Assembly: GCA_044464765.1 (NCBI GenBank)
Contig: JBIQKZ010000014.1
Span: forward strand, 58,012 to 122,011
DNA: 64,000 nucleotides
Reading direction: 5' to 3'
From: JBIQKZ01 sp044464765
GTDB lineage: Bacteria > Pseudomonadota > Gammaproteobacteria > Burkholderiales > Burkholderiaceae_B
This document shows, piece after piece, positions 16,512-24,340 of the stretch. Position 1 is the stretch's first letter. Each line of letters begins with the position of its first letter. A program made the position numbers and the translations under genes. The notes below the pieces were generated by a model. The model searched no databases. It saw only the letters and a list, made by a program, of their open reading frames with translations, and had not been told where the DNA came from.

Positions 16512-17488
16512 TGGTGTCGGGAATACGGATAGCTAGCGGGCTGGTTTTGGCGACGGTGATGGCTGCCATGCCCTGGGTGGCATCCGACTATGCGGTGGAT
16601 GTTCTCACCAAGATCATGATTTTTGCCGTGCTGGCAATTTCGATGGAATTGCTGCTGGGTACGACCGGATTGGTCAGCTTCGGCCAAGCGGCATTTTTTG
16701 GCGTGGGCGCATATGCCGTCGTGTTGCTGCAGGCCCATTTTGATGTGACGAACGTGTTTGCAGCACTGATGGCGGCGATAATGGCGGCGGTGGTCGTTGG
16801 CGCCTTGGTTGGCGCCTTATCTCTCAGAACCCGCCATATTTATTTCATCATGGTGACACTCGCCTTCGCGCAGATGCTTTATCACTTAGCGCACGATACG
16901 TCGTTGGTCGGAGGCAGTGATGGGATGTACATGATGGCCCCGTTACAACTGGTCTTAGGGCCGTGGCAAGGGTTTGATCTGTACGGAGAAAAGGTGGTGT
17001 ACCTGATGGCTCTCGCGGGTCTGGTGCTGACCTGGGCAATCGCCAGCCTACTGTTGCGCGCTAAATTCGGCAGGGCACTCAGAGGTATAGGCTCAAACGA
17101 GCAGCGTATGGCCGCGATGGGTTACGTTTCCTACCGCTATAAATTGGCGATTTTCATCGTGGGCGCCGCGCTGGCCGGCTTGGCCGGCTTCCTGTTCATC
17201 GCCAAGAACGGTTCAGCTTCGCCGGAAATGATGGCTTGGCATCAGTCTGGAATTGTGCTGTTAATGGTGCTGATAGGTGGTATAGGCCGCTTGTCAGGCG
17301 CGGTTTTGGGGGCAGTCATCTATGTGCTGCTGCTGGAGTTGCTGACCTCCCACGATTTACTGGGACCGCTGAGCGAGTATTGGTTGTTGTGGTTCGGCAT
17401 TACGATCATCGTGATTGTTGCCTTGCTGCCCCAGGGCGTCATGGGCGAGGTCGAACGCTGGTTAATGCCGAGCCGCAAGGAGGGATAA
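16508..17488 (+). CDS. LivM-type ABC permease (importer 1)
   Basis: A 326-residue inner-membrane permease with the LivM signature LLGTTGLVSFGQAAFFGVGAYAVVLL and the coupling segment FGRALRGIGSNEQRMAAMGYVSYRYKL. The start at 16508 overlaps the LivH stop (ATGA), preceded by GGAGAGGG; ATG 16511 directly follows. An in-frame start at 16475 would give a longer, less likely N-terminus. Confidence 0.9.
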   Translation: MMVSGIRIASGLVLATVMAAMPWVASDYAVDVLTKIMIFAVLAISMELLLGTTGLVSFGQAAFFGVGAYAVVLLQAHFDVTNVFAALMAAIMAAVVVGALVGALSLRTRHIYFIMVTLAFAQMLYHLAHDTSLVGGSDGMYMMAPLQLVLGPWQGFDLYGEKVVYLMALAGLVLTWAIASLLLRAKFGRALRGIGSNEQRMAAMGYVSYRYKLAIFIVGAALAGLAGFLFIAKNGSASPEMMAWHQSGIVLLMVLIGGIGRLSGAVLGAVIYVLLLELLTSHDLLGPLSEYWLLWFGITIIVIVALLPQGVMGEVERWLMPSRKEG

Positions 17489-17489
17489 G

Positions 17490-18251
17490 GTGCAAGCAGT
17501 GTCGGTACTGGAGTGTGAAGGCTTGGTGCGTATATTCGGCGGTTTGCGTGCCGTTGATGGCGTTGATCTGGCCGTGTTTGAGGGGGCCATTCATGCGGTG
17601 ATCGGCACCAACGGCGCAGGCAAGTCGACGTTGCTGAATATGCTGGCTGGGGAACTGGCGCCCAGCAGTGGGGTAATCCGTCTGAGGGGGCAGCCCGCTA
17701 CGCATTTGTCTCAGGCCTATAGGGCCCGGGCAGGTGTGGGGCGCACCTACCAGCGCAATACCCTATTCGAGGAGTTAACCGTGCACGAGAACATACGATT
17801 GGCGGGGCAGTCTTTGTTGCAAGCGCCGTGGTCGGTCTTCAAGTCTGCGGCTGCTTGCAGCGATACGAACGCTCGCGCGCTTCGTGCGGCAGAACTGAGC
17901 GGTCTGCAAGACGTACTGCATAAGTCAGTGCGTGTCCTCAGCCATGGCCAGAAAAGACAGTTGGAAATTGCCATGTGTTTGGCCCATGAGCCGACCGTCC
18001 TGCTGCTGGACGAGCCGCTGGCGGGTATGGGGCCACAGGAAAGTGAGCGGATGCTTGAGCTGTTGATGACGTTGAAGGTTGACCACGCCATTGTGCTGGT
18101 TGAGCATGATATGTCCGCAGTGTTCCAGGTGGCGGACTGGGTGACAGTCATGGTCAATGGCAAGGTGATTGCCAGTGACCAACCCGAGAGCATTCGCAAG
18201 CACCCAGCCGTTATTGCGGCCTATCTGGGAGACGAACATGCAACTAGTTGA
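17490..18251 (+). CDS. LivG-type ABC ATPase (importer 1)
   Basis: A 253-residue ATPase: Walker A GTNGAGKSTLLN near residues 34-45, Q-loop RTYQRNTLF, signature LSHGQKRQLEIAM, Walker B LLLDEPLAGMGP, H-loop VEHDMSAVF. The GTG start at 17490 follows AAGGAGGGATAAG, a strong ribosome site. The C-terminus ends KHPAVIAAYLGDEH, as in LivG. It overlaps the LivF gene. Confidence 0.9.
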   Translation: MQAVSVLECEGLVRIFGGLRAVDGVDLAVFEGAIHAVIGTNGAGKSTLLNMLAGELAPSSGVIRLRGQPATHLSQAYRARAGVGRTYQRNTLFEELTVHENIRLAGQSLLQAPWSVFKSAAACSDTNARALRAAELSGLQDVLHKSVRVLSHGQKRQLEIAMCLAHEPTVLLLDEPLAGMGPQESERMLELLMTLKVDHAIVLVEHDMSAVFQVADWVTVMVNGKVIASDQPESIRKHPAVIAAYLGDEHATS

Positions 18252-18966
18252 AGCCGCTTCGAATCTACTGAATGTTGCGGCGCTAAACAGCTTTTACGGC
18301 CAAAGCCACATCCTGCATAACGTTGATCTGCGTATGGCCCCTGGTGAGTCGATCGCGTTGCTGGGACGAAACGGCATGGGCAAAAGCACCTTGTTGAAAA
18401 GCTGCTTGGGTTTGGCTGAACGAATAGTTGGAAAAATTTGCCTGCATGGCGTTGCTGTTGCAGGCAGGGCGCCCGAGCGCATCGCGCGAATGGGTGTGGC
18501 CTACGTGCCCGAAGGTAGAGGAATATTTCCGTCGCTGTCGGTGAAAGAGAATCTGCTTGTATCCCAGCGGCGCGGGCCTGGGGGTAGAAGCGATTGGACG
18601 TTGGACGGGGTGCTCGAATTATTTCCCAGGCTGGCCGAGCGTATGAGTCATGGCGGCGCCCAACTGTCCGGTGGCGAGCAGCAAATGCTGGCAATAGGTC
18701 GGGCGTTGATGACAAATCCCGACCTATTGGTGATAGACGAGGTGACGGAAGGGTTGGCGCCGTTGGTGGTCAAAGAGATATGGGCGACGGTGGGTAAAGT
18801 GCAGGCGGCAGGCATGGCTTGCCTGTTGGTCGACCGGAATTACCGTTCTGTATTGCAGGCCACGCAGCGGGCTTACTTCATGGAGAAGGGACGTATTGTT
18901 TGGGAAGGCGAGTCGGCCAGGGCCTTGGTCGACAAGGCACTGTTGGAGCGTTACTTGGGCGTGTAG
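18238..18966 (+). CDS. LivF-type ABC ATPase (importer 1)
   Basis: A 242-residue ATPase: Walker A GRNGMGKSTLLKS, YVPEGRGIFPSLSVKENL, signature LSGGEQQMLAIGRALM, Walker B LLVIDEVTEGLAP. The usual DEPSEGLAP proline is a valine here. The start ATG 18238 overlaps the end of the LivG gene by 14 bases; the frame is open to 18169 but those codons lie inside LivG. Last gene of the operon; a long perfect hairpin follows at 18998. Confidence 0.9.
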   Translation: MQLVEAASNLLNVAALNSFYGQSHILHNVDLRMAPGESIALLGRNGMGKSTLLKSCLGLAERIVGKICLHGVAVAGRAPERIARMGVAYVPEGRGIFPSLSVKENLLVSQRRGPGGRSDWTLDGVLELFPRLAERMSHGGAQLSGGEQQMLAIGRALMTNPDLLVIDEVTEGLAPLVVKEIWATVGKVQAAGMACLLVDRNYRSVLQATQRAYFMEKGRIVWEGESARALVDKALLERYLGV

Positions 18967-18997
18967 AGCCGATCCACTTCCGGCCAGCTCGCTCACT

Positions 18998-19030
18998 CAG
19001 ACTGAATCGAACTGGGTTCGATTCAGTCTG
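18998..19030. terminator. Bidirectional terminator, perfect 15-bp stem
   Basis: CAGACTGAATCGAAC (18998-19012) and its exact reverse complement (19016-19030) enclose a three-base TGG loop. It lies between the convergent LivF and DUF1330 genes; the right arm contains the DUF1330 stop codon. There is no clear T-run on either side. Confidence 0.6.
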
Positions 19031-19316
19031 GCGCGCCTTCGACGGCGATGAGATCGGCTTGTGCGGCGCCTTCCCGCTTGAGTTTCGCCGCCTGATACTC
19101 GACTGAATGGTAGTAGGCCTGCGCCTGTTCGTAGCTGGGGAATTCCAGCACGACGTTGCGCTCTTTGGCTTCGCCTTCCAATTGTGTGTAAGGGCCGCCG
19201 CGTACCAGTACTTTGGCGCCATAGGTCTTCTGTGCCAGCGATGCGGCTTGAGCATAGGCCGAATAGGCTTCCGTATCGCTGACAGTAACGCGAGCAATGA
19301 TATAACCCTTGGGCAT
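19023..19316 (-). CDS. DUF1330 family small protein
   Basis: A 97-residue protein with the DUF1330 dimeric alpha/beta-barrel pattern: KGYIIARVTVSDTEAYSAYAQ, VRGGPYTQLEGE and VVLEFPSYEQAQAYYHSVEY. Many members occur near catabolic genes but their biochemical role is not established. GGAGAC lies just upstream of the ATG at 19316. It faces the catabolic operon tail to tail within the flanked block, and its AT-rich upstream region has a palindrome at 19397-19417. Confidence 0.8.
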   Translation of the reverse strand: MPKGYIIARVTVSDTEAYSAYAQAASLAQKTYGAKVLVRGGPYTQLEGEAKERNVVLEFPSYEQAQAYYHSVEYQAAKLKREGAAQADLIAVEGAPD

Positions 19317-19396
19317 GAAAGTCTCCTGTATTAAAGCGCTGATTTGCGTGTGGCTTGATCAAGCGTAGCTGCGAATAGTGTAGGACTAATTAATTT

Positions 19397-19417
19397 AATA
19401 AATTATTTAAATTTATT
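19397..19417. promoter_or_regulatory. AT-rich inverted repeat upstream of the DUF1330 gene
   Basis: AATAAATT (19397-19404) and AATTTATT (19410-19417) are exact reverse complements separated by ATTTA. Like the palindrome at 10882 it is built only of A and T, so it may be a second operator of the adjacent MarR regulator. Confidence 0.4.
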
Positions 19418-19434
19418 TACTATTAAGTGAGAAT

Positions 19435-20064
19435 TCAAGCGCTGTGTTTGCGCACCGTACGTTTCTTTGGTGCTCGCAGAGCTGGGGTCGCAGCCCGCGC
19501 TTGCTCACGCTTGTGTTCATTGACTAGCATTTGAAGATGTTCTATGGCGAGAGCGCCGCCGCTCAGCAGCAGATTGAGTTGCTCGATGAAACTCAGGAAG
19601 GTTTCGCGGTCAAATCGGCCGAACAGCAGGTCGTTGACTTGACATTGCGCGGCGGTGAGCTTGGCTAGTTTCTTGGATCCGAGTTCTGAAACGCGCAGCA
19701 CGACCCGACGCCTGTCTTCCAGCGAAGGAGTTTTCTCGATCAGCCCTTTTTTCTGCAGCTGGTTGGTTTCCATGACTACGAAGGAACTGCTTTTCTTCAT
19801 CAGCCGGGCCGCTTCGCCCACACCTATCCCCTCGCCATCGTTGATACGGCTGATCAGCATCATCAGTTCGTGCTGAGCGCCCGAAATGCCGATAAGCTCG
19901 CCGTAGCCGACACGCAGGGTATCGGTATCGTTGGCTACGGCCATGATGGTATGTATGGCAATACGGAACATGCGATCCGAACCGTCCACCAACAATTCCT
20001 CACGTGAGACTGTAGCGCCACCGGACATCCGTATGCCTTTCATTGAGTACAGATTGTCTTTCAC
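19435..20064 (-). CDS. MarR-family regulator of the flanked catabolic block
   Basis: A 209-residue winged-helix protein. The DNA-binding core is ISGAQHELMMLISRINDG, GVGEAARLMKKSSSFVVMETNQLQKKGLIEK and EDRRRVVLRVSELG, the wing of MarR proteins. The C-terminal tail is long and basic (REQARAATPALRAPKKRTVRK), unusual for the family. The GTG start at 20064 has GGAG upstream; ATG codons at residues 8 and 13 are alternatives. It likely controls the monooxygenase/importer operon and the DUF1330 gene through the AT palindromes. Ligand unknown. Confidence 0.82.
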   Translation of the reverse strand: MKDNLYSMKGIRMSGGATVSREELLVDGSDRMFRIAIHTIMAVANDTDTLRVGYGELIGISGAQHELMMLISRINDGEGIGVGEAARLMKKSSSFVVMETNQLQKKGLIEKTPSLEDRRRVVLRVSELGSKKLAKLTAAQCQVNDLLFGRFDRETFLSFIEQLNLLLSGGALAIEHLQMLVNEHKREQARAATPALRAPKKRTVRKHSA

Positions 20065-20209
20065 CTAGTTTCTCCGTGTGATTCAGGAACGAAGGCATTG
20101 TAGCTTGGCTACGGTCCGAGCTATCAAAAACGGTGCACGCTTAGATAGCGCTCTACAAATTGAACCTGCTTCTTTTCCCTTTGTGTAATGTATGACTCTT
20201 GGTCATGCT

Positions 20210-20253
20210 GGCTAAACCTTGCCTCGCGTCAAATGCGGCAGGGTGTAGGCGCT
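20210..20253. repeat. Right copy of the 44-bp direct repeat, within the sulfatase 3' end
   Basis: Identical to 10045-10088. On the minus strand it covers the final codons (AYTLPHLTRGKV) and TAG stop of the sulfatase gene, plus two bases beyond. An element integrated here would leave the gene intact, as seen. It marks the right boundary of the accessory block. Confidence 0.85.
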
Positions 20254-22104
20254 GTCTTGGTAGACCAGGCTGGGCCACAAGGCGTGGGCCAGGGCTTCGC
20301 GGGCCAGGGTGGGGTCCAGAGTAACCTGGGTGTAGCTGTCGGGTGCGGCGTAGCGGTATTGGGTTGGATCGCGATGCGGCTCCAGGACAATCAACTGGTC
20401 GTTCTTCAGGTAGCCATAGTTCTCGTTGTATTGCATCATGGCGCGATTGCCTGCGCCGCGTGTCAGGTCGTGGCCGATCATGGGGTGATCGCAGGCCAGG
20501 CCGGCCAGTGACAACAGCGTGGGCGGCAGGTCGATCTGGCTGATCAGGCGGTGGTCTTGGCGCGGCTGTATCGTGCCGCCCAGAATAAGTGCCGGAATAT
20601 GAAAATGCCGCAACGGAACCAGGCTGGCGCCGCCGACGCGTGCGTCGTGGTCCGCGACCACCAGGAAAACGGTGTTCTCCCAGTAAGCGGATTGTTTTGC
20701 TCGGGCAAAGAATTGGCCGATGCACCAATCCGCATAGCGGACGGTATTTTCCACAGTGGCGGGATCGCCCTGGGGCGTAATGCGACCTTGCGGGTATTCC
20801 CAGGGCGAGTGATTGGTGACGGAAAACGCCAGGGTCAATGTAGGGTGTTCGGCAGGAGCCGACAAGAGTTCGTGCAGGCGATTGAACATGTCTTCGTCCG
20901 ACGCGCCCCATGTGCCGACAAAGGCCGGGTTCTGAAACGTTTTCCGGTCATGCAGTTCGTCAAAACCATTGCCCAGGAAGAAGCTTTTCATGTTGTCGAA
21001 GTGCGCCTCGCCACCATAGATGAAGTGCGATCGATACGCATGTTGGCGCATGGTCTGGGCCAGGGTGTAGAAGCGGCTTTGCGCGCCGGATAATCTTAGC
21101 GCAGCGTCGGAGATGGTGGGCGGAAAACCGGCGACTACGGCCTCCAGGCCCCGTACCGAACGAGTGCCTGTTGCGTAGGCCTGGGTGAAATTCCAGCCTT
21201 GTGTTGCCAGCGCGTCGAGGCAGGGCGTAAGCCCGGTGCCGCCAAGGTTGCCCACATACTGGGCGCCCAGGCTTTCTTCGACGATCAGCACGATGTTCAA
21301 TGGGCGTTCACGGCGTTGTGCGGGTTGATGCGAATGCAGCGTTGGAATGTCTGCGGGGCCAGGAGGAATGGCGGCGCAGGCCTGGACGACGGCGTGGATT
21401 TCTTCATCGGGCAGTTTGCCGTAGACATCATGCGCCGACCGTTCGTTCTTCATGCTGTAGGCCGCGTAAAGCACGTTATAGAGTGAATTAAGCGGCAAGG
21501 TGTTCAGCATGCTGTCGCCGCAATAGGCGACGGTGGATGGATTGATGGGGCGATGGCCCAGGGTGCCGCGTATCGCCAGGAAGGTAATCAGGGCGGCCGC
21601 TAGCGACCACAAGGCGGCTTGCCACCAGGCCAGGGGGGTATCCGGCCCAACGTCGCCGAACAGTTGGGCGGCCAGCCAGCCAAACAAGGCCAGGACGATC
21701 GCTGCGCCCAGCAGGACGTGCTTATAGCCCTTCCACAACATGCCGAAAACTTCCTGAGGGTGCTGCAGGTATTCGATGTAAAGGCGATTGGGTCGCGTAT
21801 CGTACTCGTCGATGAATTGCGGCGTGGAGACTTCAAGCAGGACAAGCAGCATCCAGGCCAACCCGAACCACCAGGCCGTGACGGCGACAGCCAATGGGAA
21901 GTGCCCCAACCACGGCGCGAGCACAGCAGGTATGCCGGCGAGCATGGCGATCTGGTTGGCATCGATGCGCAGGCCGCCAAGCAAGATGGGGCCGATTCCG
22001 CCCGCTTGCTTGACGCGCGACCATTGCCAGGCCGACAAAAGGCAACGGCTGATTGTCAGCAGGCAAAAGGCGGAAATAATGAAGGTGAAGACTAGTTGGC
22101 GCAT
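20212..22104 (-). CDS. LTA-synthase-family sulfatase/phosphotransferase membrane protein
   Basis: A 630-residue inner-membrane protein with about five N-terminal membrane segments (up to residue ~190) and a periplasmic alkaline-phosphatase-fold domain. The catalytic region shows NIVLIVEESLGAQYVG (metal-binding Glu), ATGTRSVRGLEAV (the TGTR threonine nucleophile) and VVADHDARVG (metal Asp/His). Relatives include LtaS and OpgB, which transfer phosphoglycerol or phosphoethanolamine to envelope glycans; the substrate here is unknown. The extreme 3' end is duplicated at 10045-10088. Confidence 0.82.
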   Translation of the reverse strand: MRQLVFTFIISAFCLLTISRCLLSAWQWSRVKQAGGIGPILLGGLRIDANQIAMLAGIPAVLAPWLGHFPLAVAVTAWWFGLAWMLLVLLEVSTPQFIDEYDTRPNRLYIEYLQHPQEVFGMLWKGYKHVLLGAAIVLALFGWLAAQLFGDVGPDTPLAWWQAALWSLAAALITFLAIRGTLGHRPINPSTVAYCGDSMLNTLPLNSLYNVLYAAYSMKNERSAHDVYGKLPDEEIHAVVQACAAIPPGPADIPTLHSHQPAQRRERPLNIVLIVEESLGAQYVGNLGGTGLTPCLDALATQGWNFTQAYATGTRSVRGLEAVVAGFPPTISDAALRLSGAQSRFYTLAQTMRQHAYRSHFIYGGEAHFDNMKSFFLGNGFDELHDRKTFQNPAFVGTWGASDEDMFNRLHELLSAPAEHPTLTLAFSVTNHSPWEYPQGRITPQGDPATVENTVRYADWCIGQFFARAKQSAYWENTVFLVVADHDARVGGASLVPLRHFHIPALILGGTIQPRQDHRLISQIDLPPTLLSLAGLACDHPMIGHDLTRGAGNRAMMQYNENYGYLKNDQLIVLEPHRDPTQYRYAAPDSYTQVTLDPTLAREALAHALWPSLVYQDSAYTLPHLTRGKV

Positions 22105-22192
22105 AGGGTGTGTAAGGGCGGCATGGCGTAATATATAACAACGCCATCAAGATTGTGCGCTGTTTGCCTAAACTTTCCGACACGAACGTGCA

Positions 22193-22672
22193 ATGCCAAA
22201 AGTCAGAACAACCCAAGGTGTTTCATCAACGCAGGCCGACTACGATTTTTCGGAGCAAGTGGGCCATTTGTTGCGACGGGCCTATCAAAGGCATATTGCG
22301 ATATTCCAGCAAACTATACCCGATACGCAACTTACAGCGGCGCAGTTTGTCGTGTTGTGCGCGGTGCTGGATGCCGGCGCGTGTTCGCTAAGCCATATTG
22401 TCAAGAAGACGGCGATCGATCAGGCCACGGTGCGCGGCGTCATCGACCGTCTTAAGTCACGCAGTCTGCTGGCGGTGCGCCACGACGAAAGCGACAGGCG
22501 CAAGGTGTTGGTCAGCCTGACCGAAGAAGGGGCCGATCTGGTCCAGTCCATGGTGCCGTTCGCCTTCGAGATCTCCGAGAAGACGTTTGCGGATTTCAAT
22601 CCTGCAGAACGCATGGCGCTGGTGTTTTTATTGAATAAAATGTGCGCGGCGGATGGAGAAGACCCCGGCTAA
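22193..22672 (+). CDS. MarR-family regulator beside importer 2
   Basis: A 159-residue MarR protein: LTAAQFVVLCAVLDAGACSLSHI, KTAIDQATVRGVIDRLKSRSLLAVRHDESDRRKVLVSLTEEG. The size and sequence style resemble NicR/BpsR, the MarR repressors of nicotinate degradation genes in Pseudomonas and Bordetella; that assignment is inference. It is divergent from the sulfatase and followed by a 369-bp control region and then importer 2. Related palindromic sites lie before the importer (22765-22778 and about 22948-22964) and before the molybdenum hydroxylase genes (31807-31821), suggesting it controls both. Confidence 0.8.
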   Translation: MPKVRTTQGVSSTQADYDFSEQVGHLLRRAYQRHIAIFQQTIPDTQLTAAQFVVLCAVLDAGACSLSHIVKKTAIDQATVRGVIDRLKSRSLLAVRHDESDRRKVLVSLTEEGADLVQSMVPFAFEISEKTFADFNPAERMALVFLLNKMCAADGEDPG

Positions 22673-23041
22673 GGTTTGTGTCGACTGCTTGTCCAAGCGG
22701 CGTGTCGTGCCGACGGAAACCTATTCGCCATGATGCAAACAGCTATTTGGCAGTGCATTAAATTAAGCGTGTACGCTTGAAATAGTAAGTCTATCCCGAG
22801 CTCGTGAAATTTTCTTCTTGGGGAGGCTTTGATGTCATGGCTTTTGATTTCTTAACTTTCGCTAGGATTGTTACCAACAAAACACATTTTTCTCTGTGTA
22901 ATTCAAGGGTTTATCCCTATGAGTAAATTCCTTTACTCAAAAAAATTACATGTGTACACTTTAATCGAGGCACCTTACTTTTTGACACTGCATGTTGTCA
23001 TCAGCATTTGCCGGTGGGCATGCGTTGAATAGGGAACACTA
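22673..23041. promoter_or_regulatory. Control region of importer 2 with two candidate MarR sites
   Basis: A 369-bp gap without a gene. It holds AAGCGTGTACGCTT at 22765-22778 and ACATGTGTACACTTTAAT at 22948-22965. Both fit a consensus AAGYG-YRTA-CRCTT that also describes the site before the Mo hydroxylase genes (31807-31821 on the opposite strand). The second site includes GTGTACAC, a perfect eight-base palindrome, 77 bases before the binding-protein start. Confidence 0.5.
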
Positions 23042-24253
23042 ATGAAAAGTTCACGTTTTTTCTCCTCGTTGATCGGGGCGGCGCTGTGTGCGGGGCTTGC
23101 CGCACCCGTTGTCGCACAGGACACGATTAAAATTGGTGAAGTCAACAGCTATAAAACGCAGCCTGCTTTTCTAGGGCCTTACAAGAACGGCATGGAACTG
23201 GCGATCGAGCAGATCAACGCGGCCGGCGGCGTCAATGGCAAGCAGCTTGAACTCATCATTCGTGACGATAATTCCAATACGGCCGATGCTGTACGCGCGG
23301 TTGAAGAACTGCTGTCCCGCGACAAGGTCGATGTTCTCACCGGCACCTTCCTGTCGCATATCGGTCTGGCGGTCACCGATTATGCCAAGCACAAAAAGGT
23401 GTTCTTCCTGGCCAGCGAGCCACTGACCGACAAGATCGTCTGGGCGGATGGCAACCGCTATACATTCCGCTTGCGCCCGTCCACCTACATGCAGGTGGCC
23501 ATGCTGATTCCCGATGCGGTCAAGTTCAACGCCAAGCGTTGGGCCATCGTATATCCCAACTACGAATACGGCCAATCGGCGGCCGCGACATTCAAAACGC
23601 TGCTCAAGGCCGCCCAGCCTGATGTCGAGTTCGTCGCTGAACAGGCTGCGCCGCTTGGTAAAGTCGATGCGGGCAGCGTGATCCAGGCATTGTCCGACGC
23701 CAAGCCCGATGCGGTTTTCAATGTGCTGTTCGCGGCCGATCTGGCCAAGCTGGTTCGCGCCGGCACGCAGCGCAACTTCTTCAAGGACATGCCCGTGGTC
23801 AGCCTGCTGACCGGCGAACCCGAGTACCTGGATCCGCTGGGCGACGAAACACCGGAAGGCTGGGTGGTAACCGGCTACCCTTGGTATGCCATCGATACGC
23901 CCGAGCACAAGGCATTCCTGGAGGCCTATCAAGCCAAATACAACGATTACCCGCGTCTGGGGACCATCGTAGGCTATAGCGCCATCAAGTCGCTGGCGGC
24001 GGGCATCAAGAAAGCGGGTTCGACGGAAACCGAAGCCATGATCAAAGCGTTCACGGGCCTGGATGTCGACACGCCTTTCGGGGCTATCACCTATCGCCCG
24101 ATTGATCATCAATCCACCATGGGCGCCTATGTCGGCAAGACAGCCAAGAAAGACGGCAAAGGCATTATGGTTGACTTCGAGTACATAGATGGCGCCGATG
24201 CGCAGCCGACCGATGCGCAGGTCAAAGAATGGCGTCCTGCCTCCGCCGACTAA
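23042..24253 (+). CDS. LivJ-type periplasmic substrate-binding protein (importer 2)
   Basis: A 403-residue type I periplasmic binding protein with a signal peptide ending near residue 25 (CAGLAAPVVAQ then DTIKIGEVNSY). The fold contains FLGPYKNGMELAIEQINAAGG, ELIIRDDNSNTADAVRAVEELL, KVDVLTGTFLSH and YPNYEYGQSAAATFKTLL. Ligand unknown. Stands alone at the head of the importer operon, separated from the permease by 87 bases containing a GC-rich stem-loop. Confidence 0.87.
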   Translation: MKSSRFFSSLIGAALCAGLAAPVVAQDTIKIGEVNSYKTQPAFLGPYKNGMELAIEQINAAGGVNGKQLELIIRDDNSNTADAVRAVEELLSRDKVDVLTGTFLSHIGLAVTDYAKHKKVFFLASEPLTDKIVWADGNRYTFRLRPSTYMQVAMLIPDAVKFNAKRWAIVYPNYEYGQSAAATFKTLLKAAQPDVEFVAEQAAPLGKVDAGSVIQALSDAKPDAVFNVLFAADLAKLVRAGTQRNFFKDMPVVSLLTGEPEYLDPLGDETPEGWVVTGYPWYAIDTPEHKAFLEAYQAKYNDYPRLGTIVGYSAIKSLAAGIKKAGSTETEAMIKAFTGLDVDTPFGAITYRPIDHQSTMGAYVGKTAKKDGKGIMVDFEYIDGADAQPTDAQVKEWRPASAD

Positions 24254-24290
24254 CCCGTAGCTAGCTAATAGCTAATAAGCTAAGGCACGT

Positions 24291-24315
24291 CGCGCGTTGT
24301 CCGGGGCAACGCGCG
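24291..24315 (+). other. GC-rich stem-loop between binding protein and permease genes
   Basis: CGCGCGTTG (24291-24299) pairs exactly with CAACGCGCG (24307-24315) around a seven-base loop. No T-run follows, so it is more likely a stability element favouring excess binding protein than a full terminator. Confidence 0.55.
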
Positions 24316-24340
24316 GCTGCATTACCGGATGTGAAGCACT

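Noticed and set aside
20153..20911. 252-codon minus-strand open frame overlapping the sulfatase C-terminus
   Set aside because: It lies in another frame of the sulfatase gene and has Pro/Arg-rich sequence without motifs.
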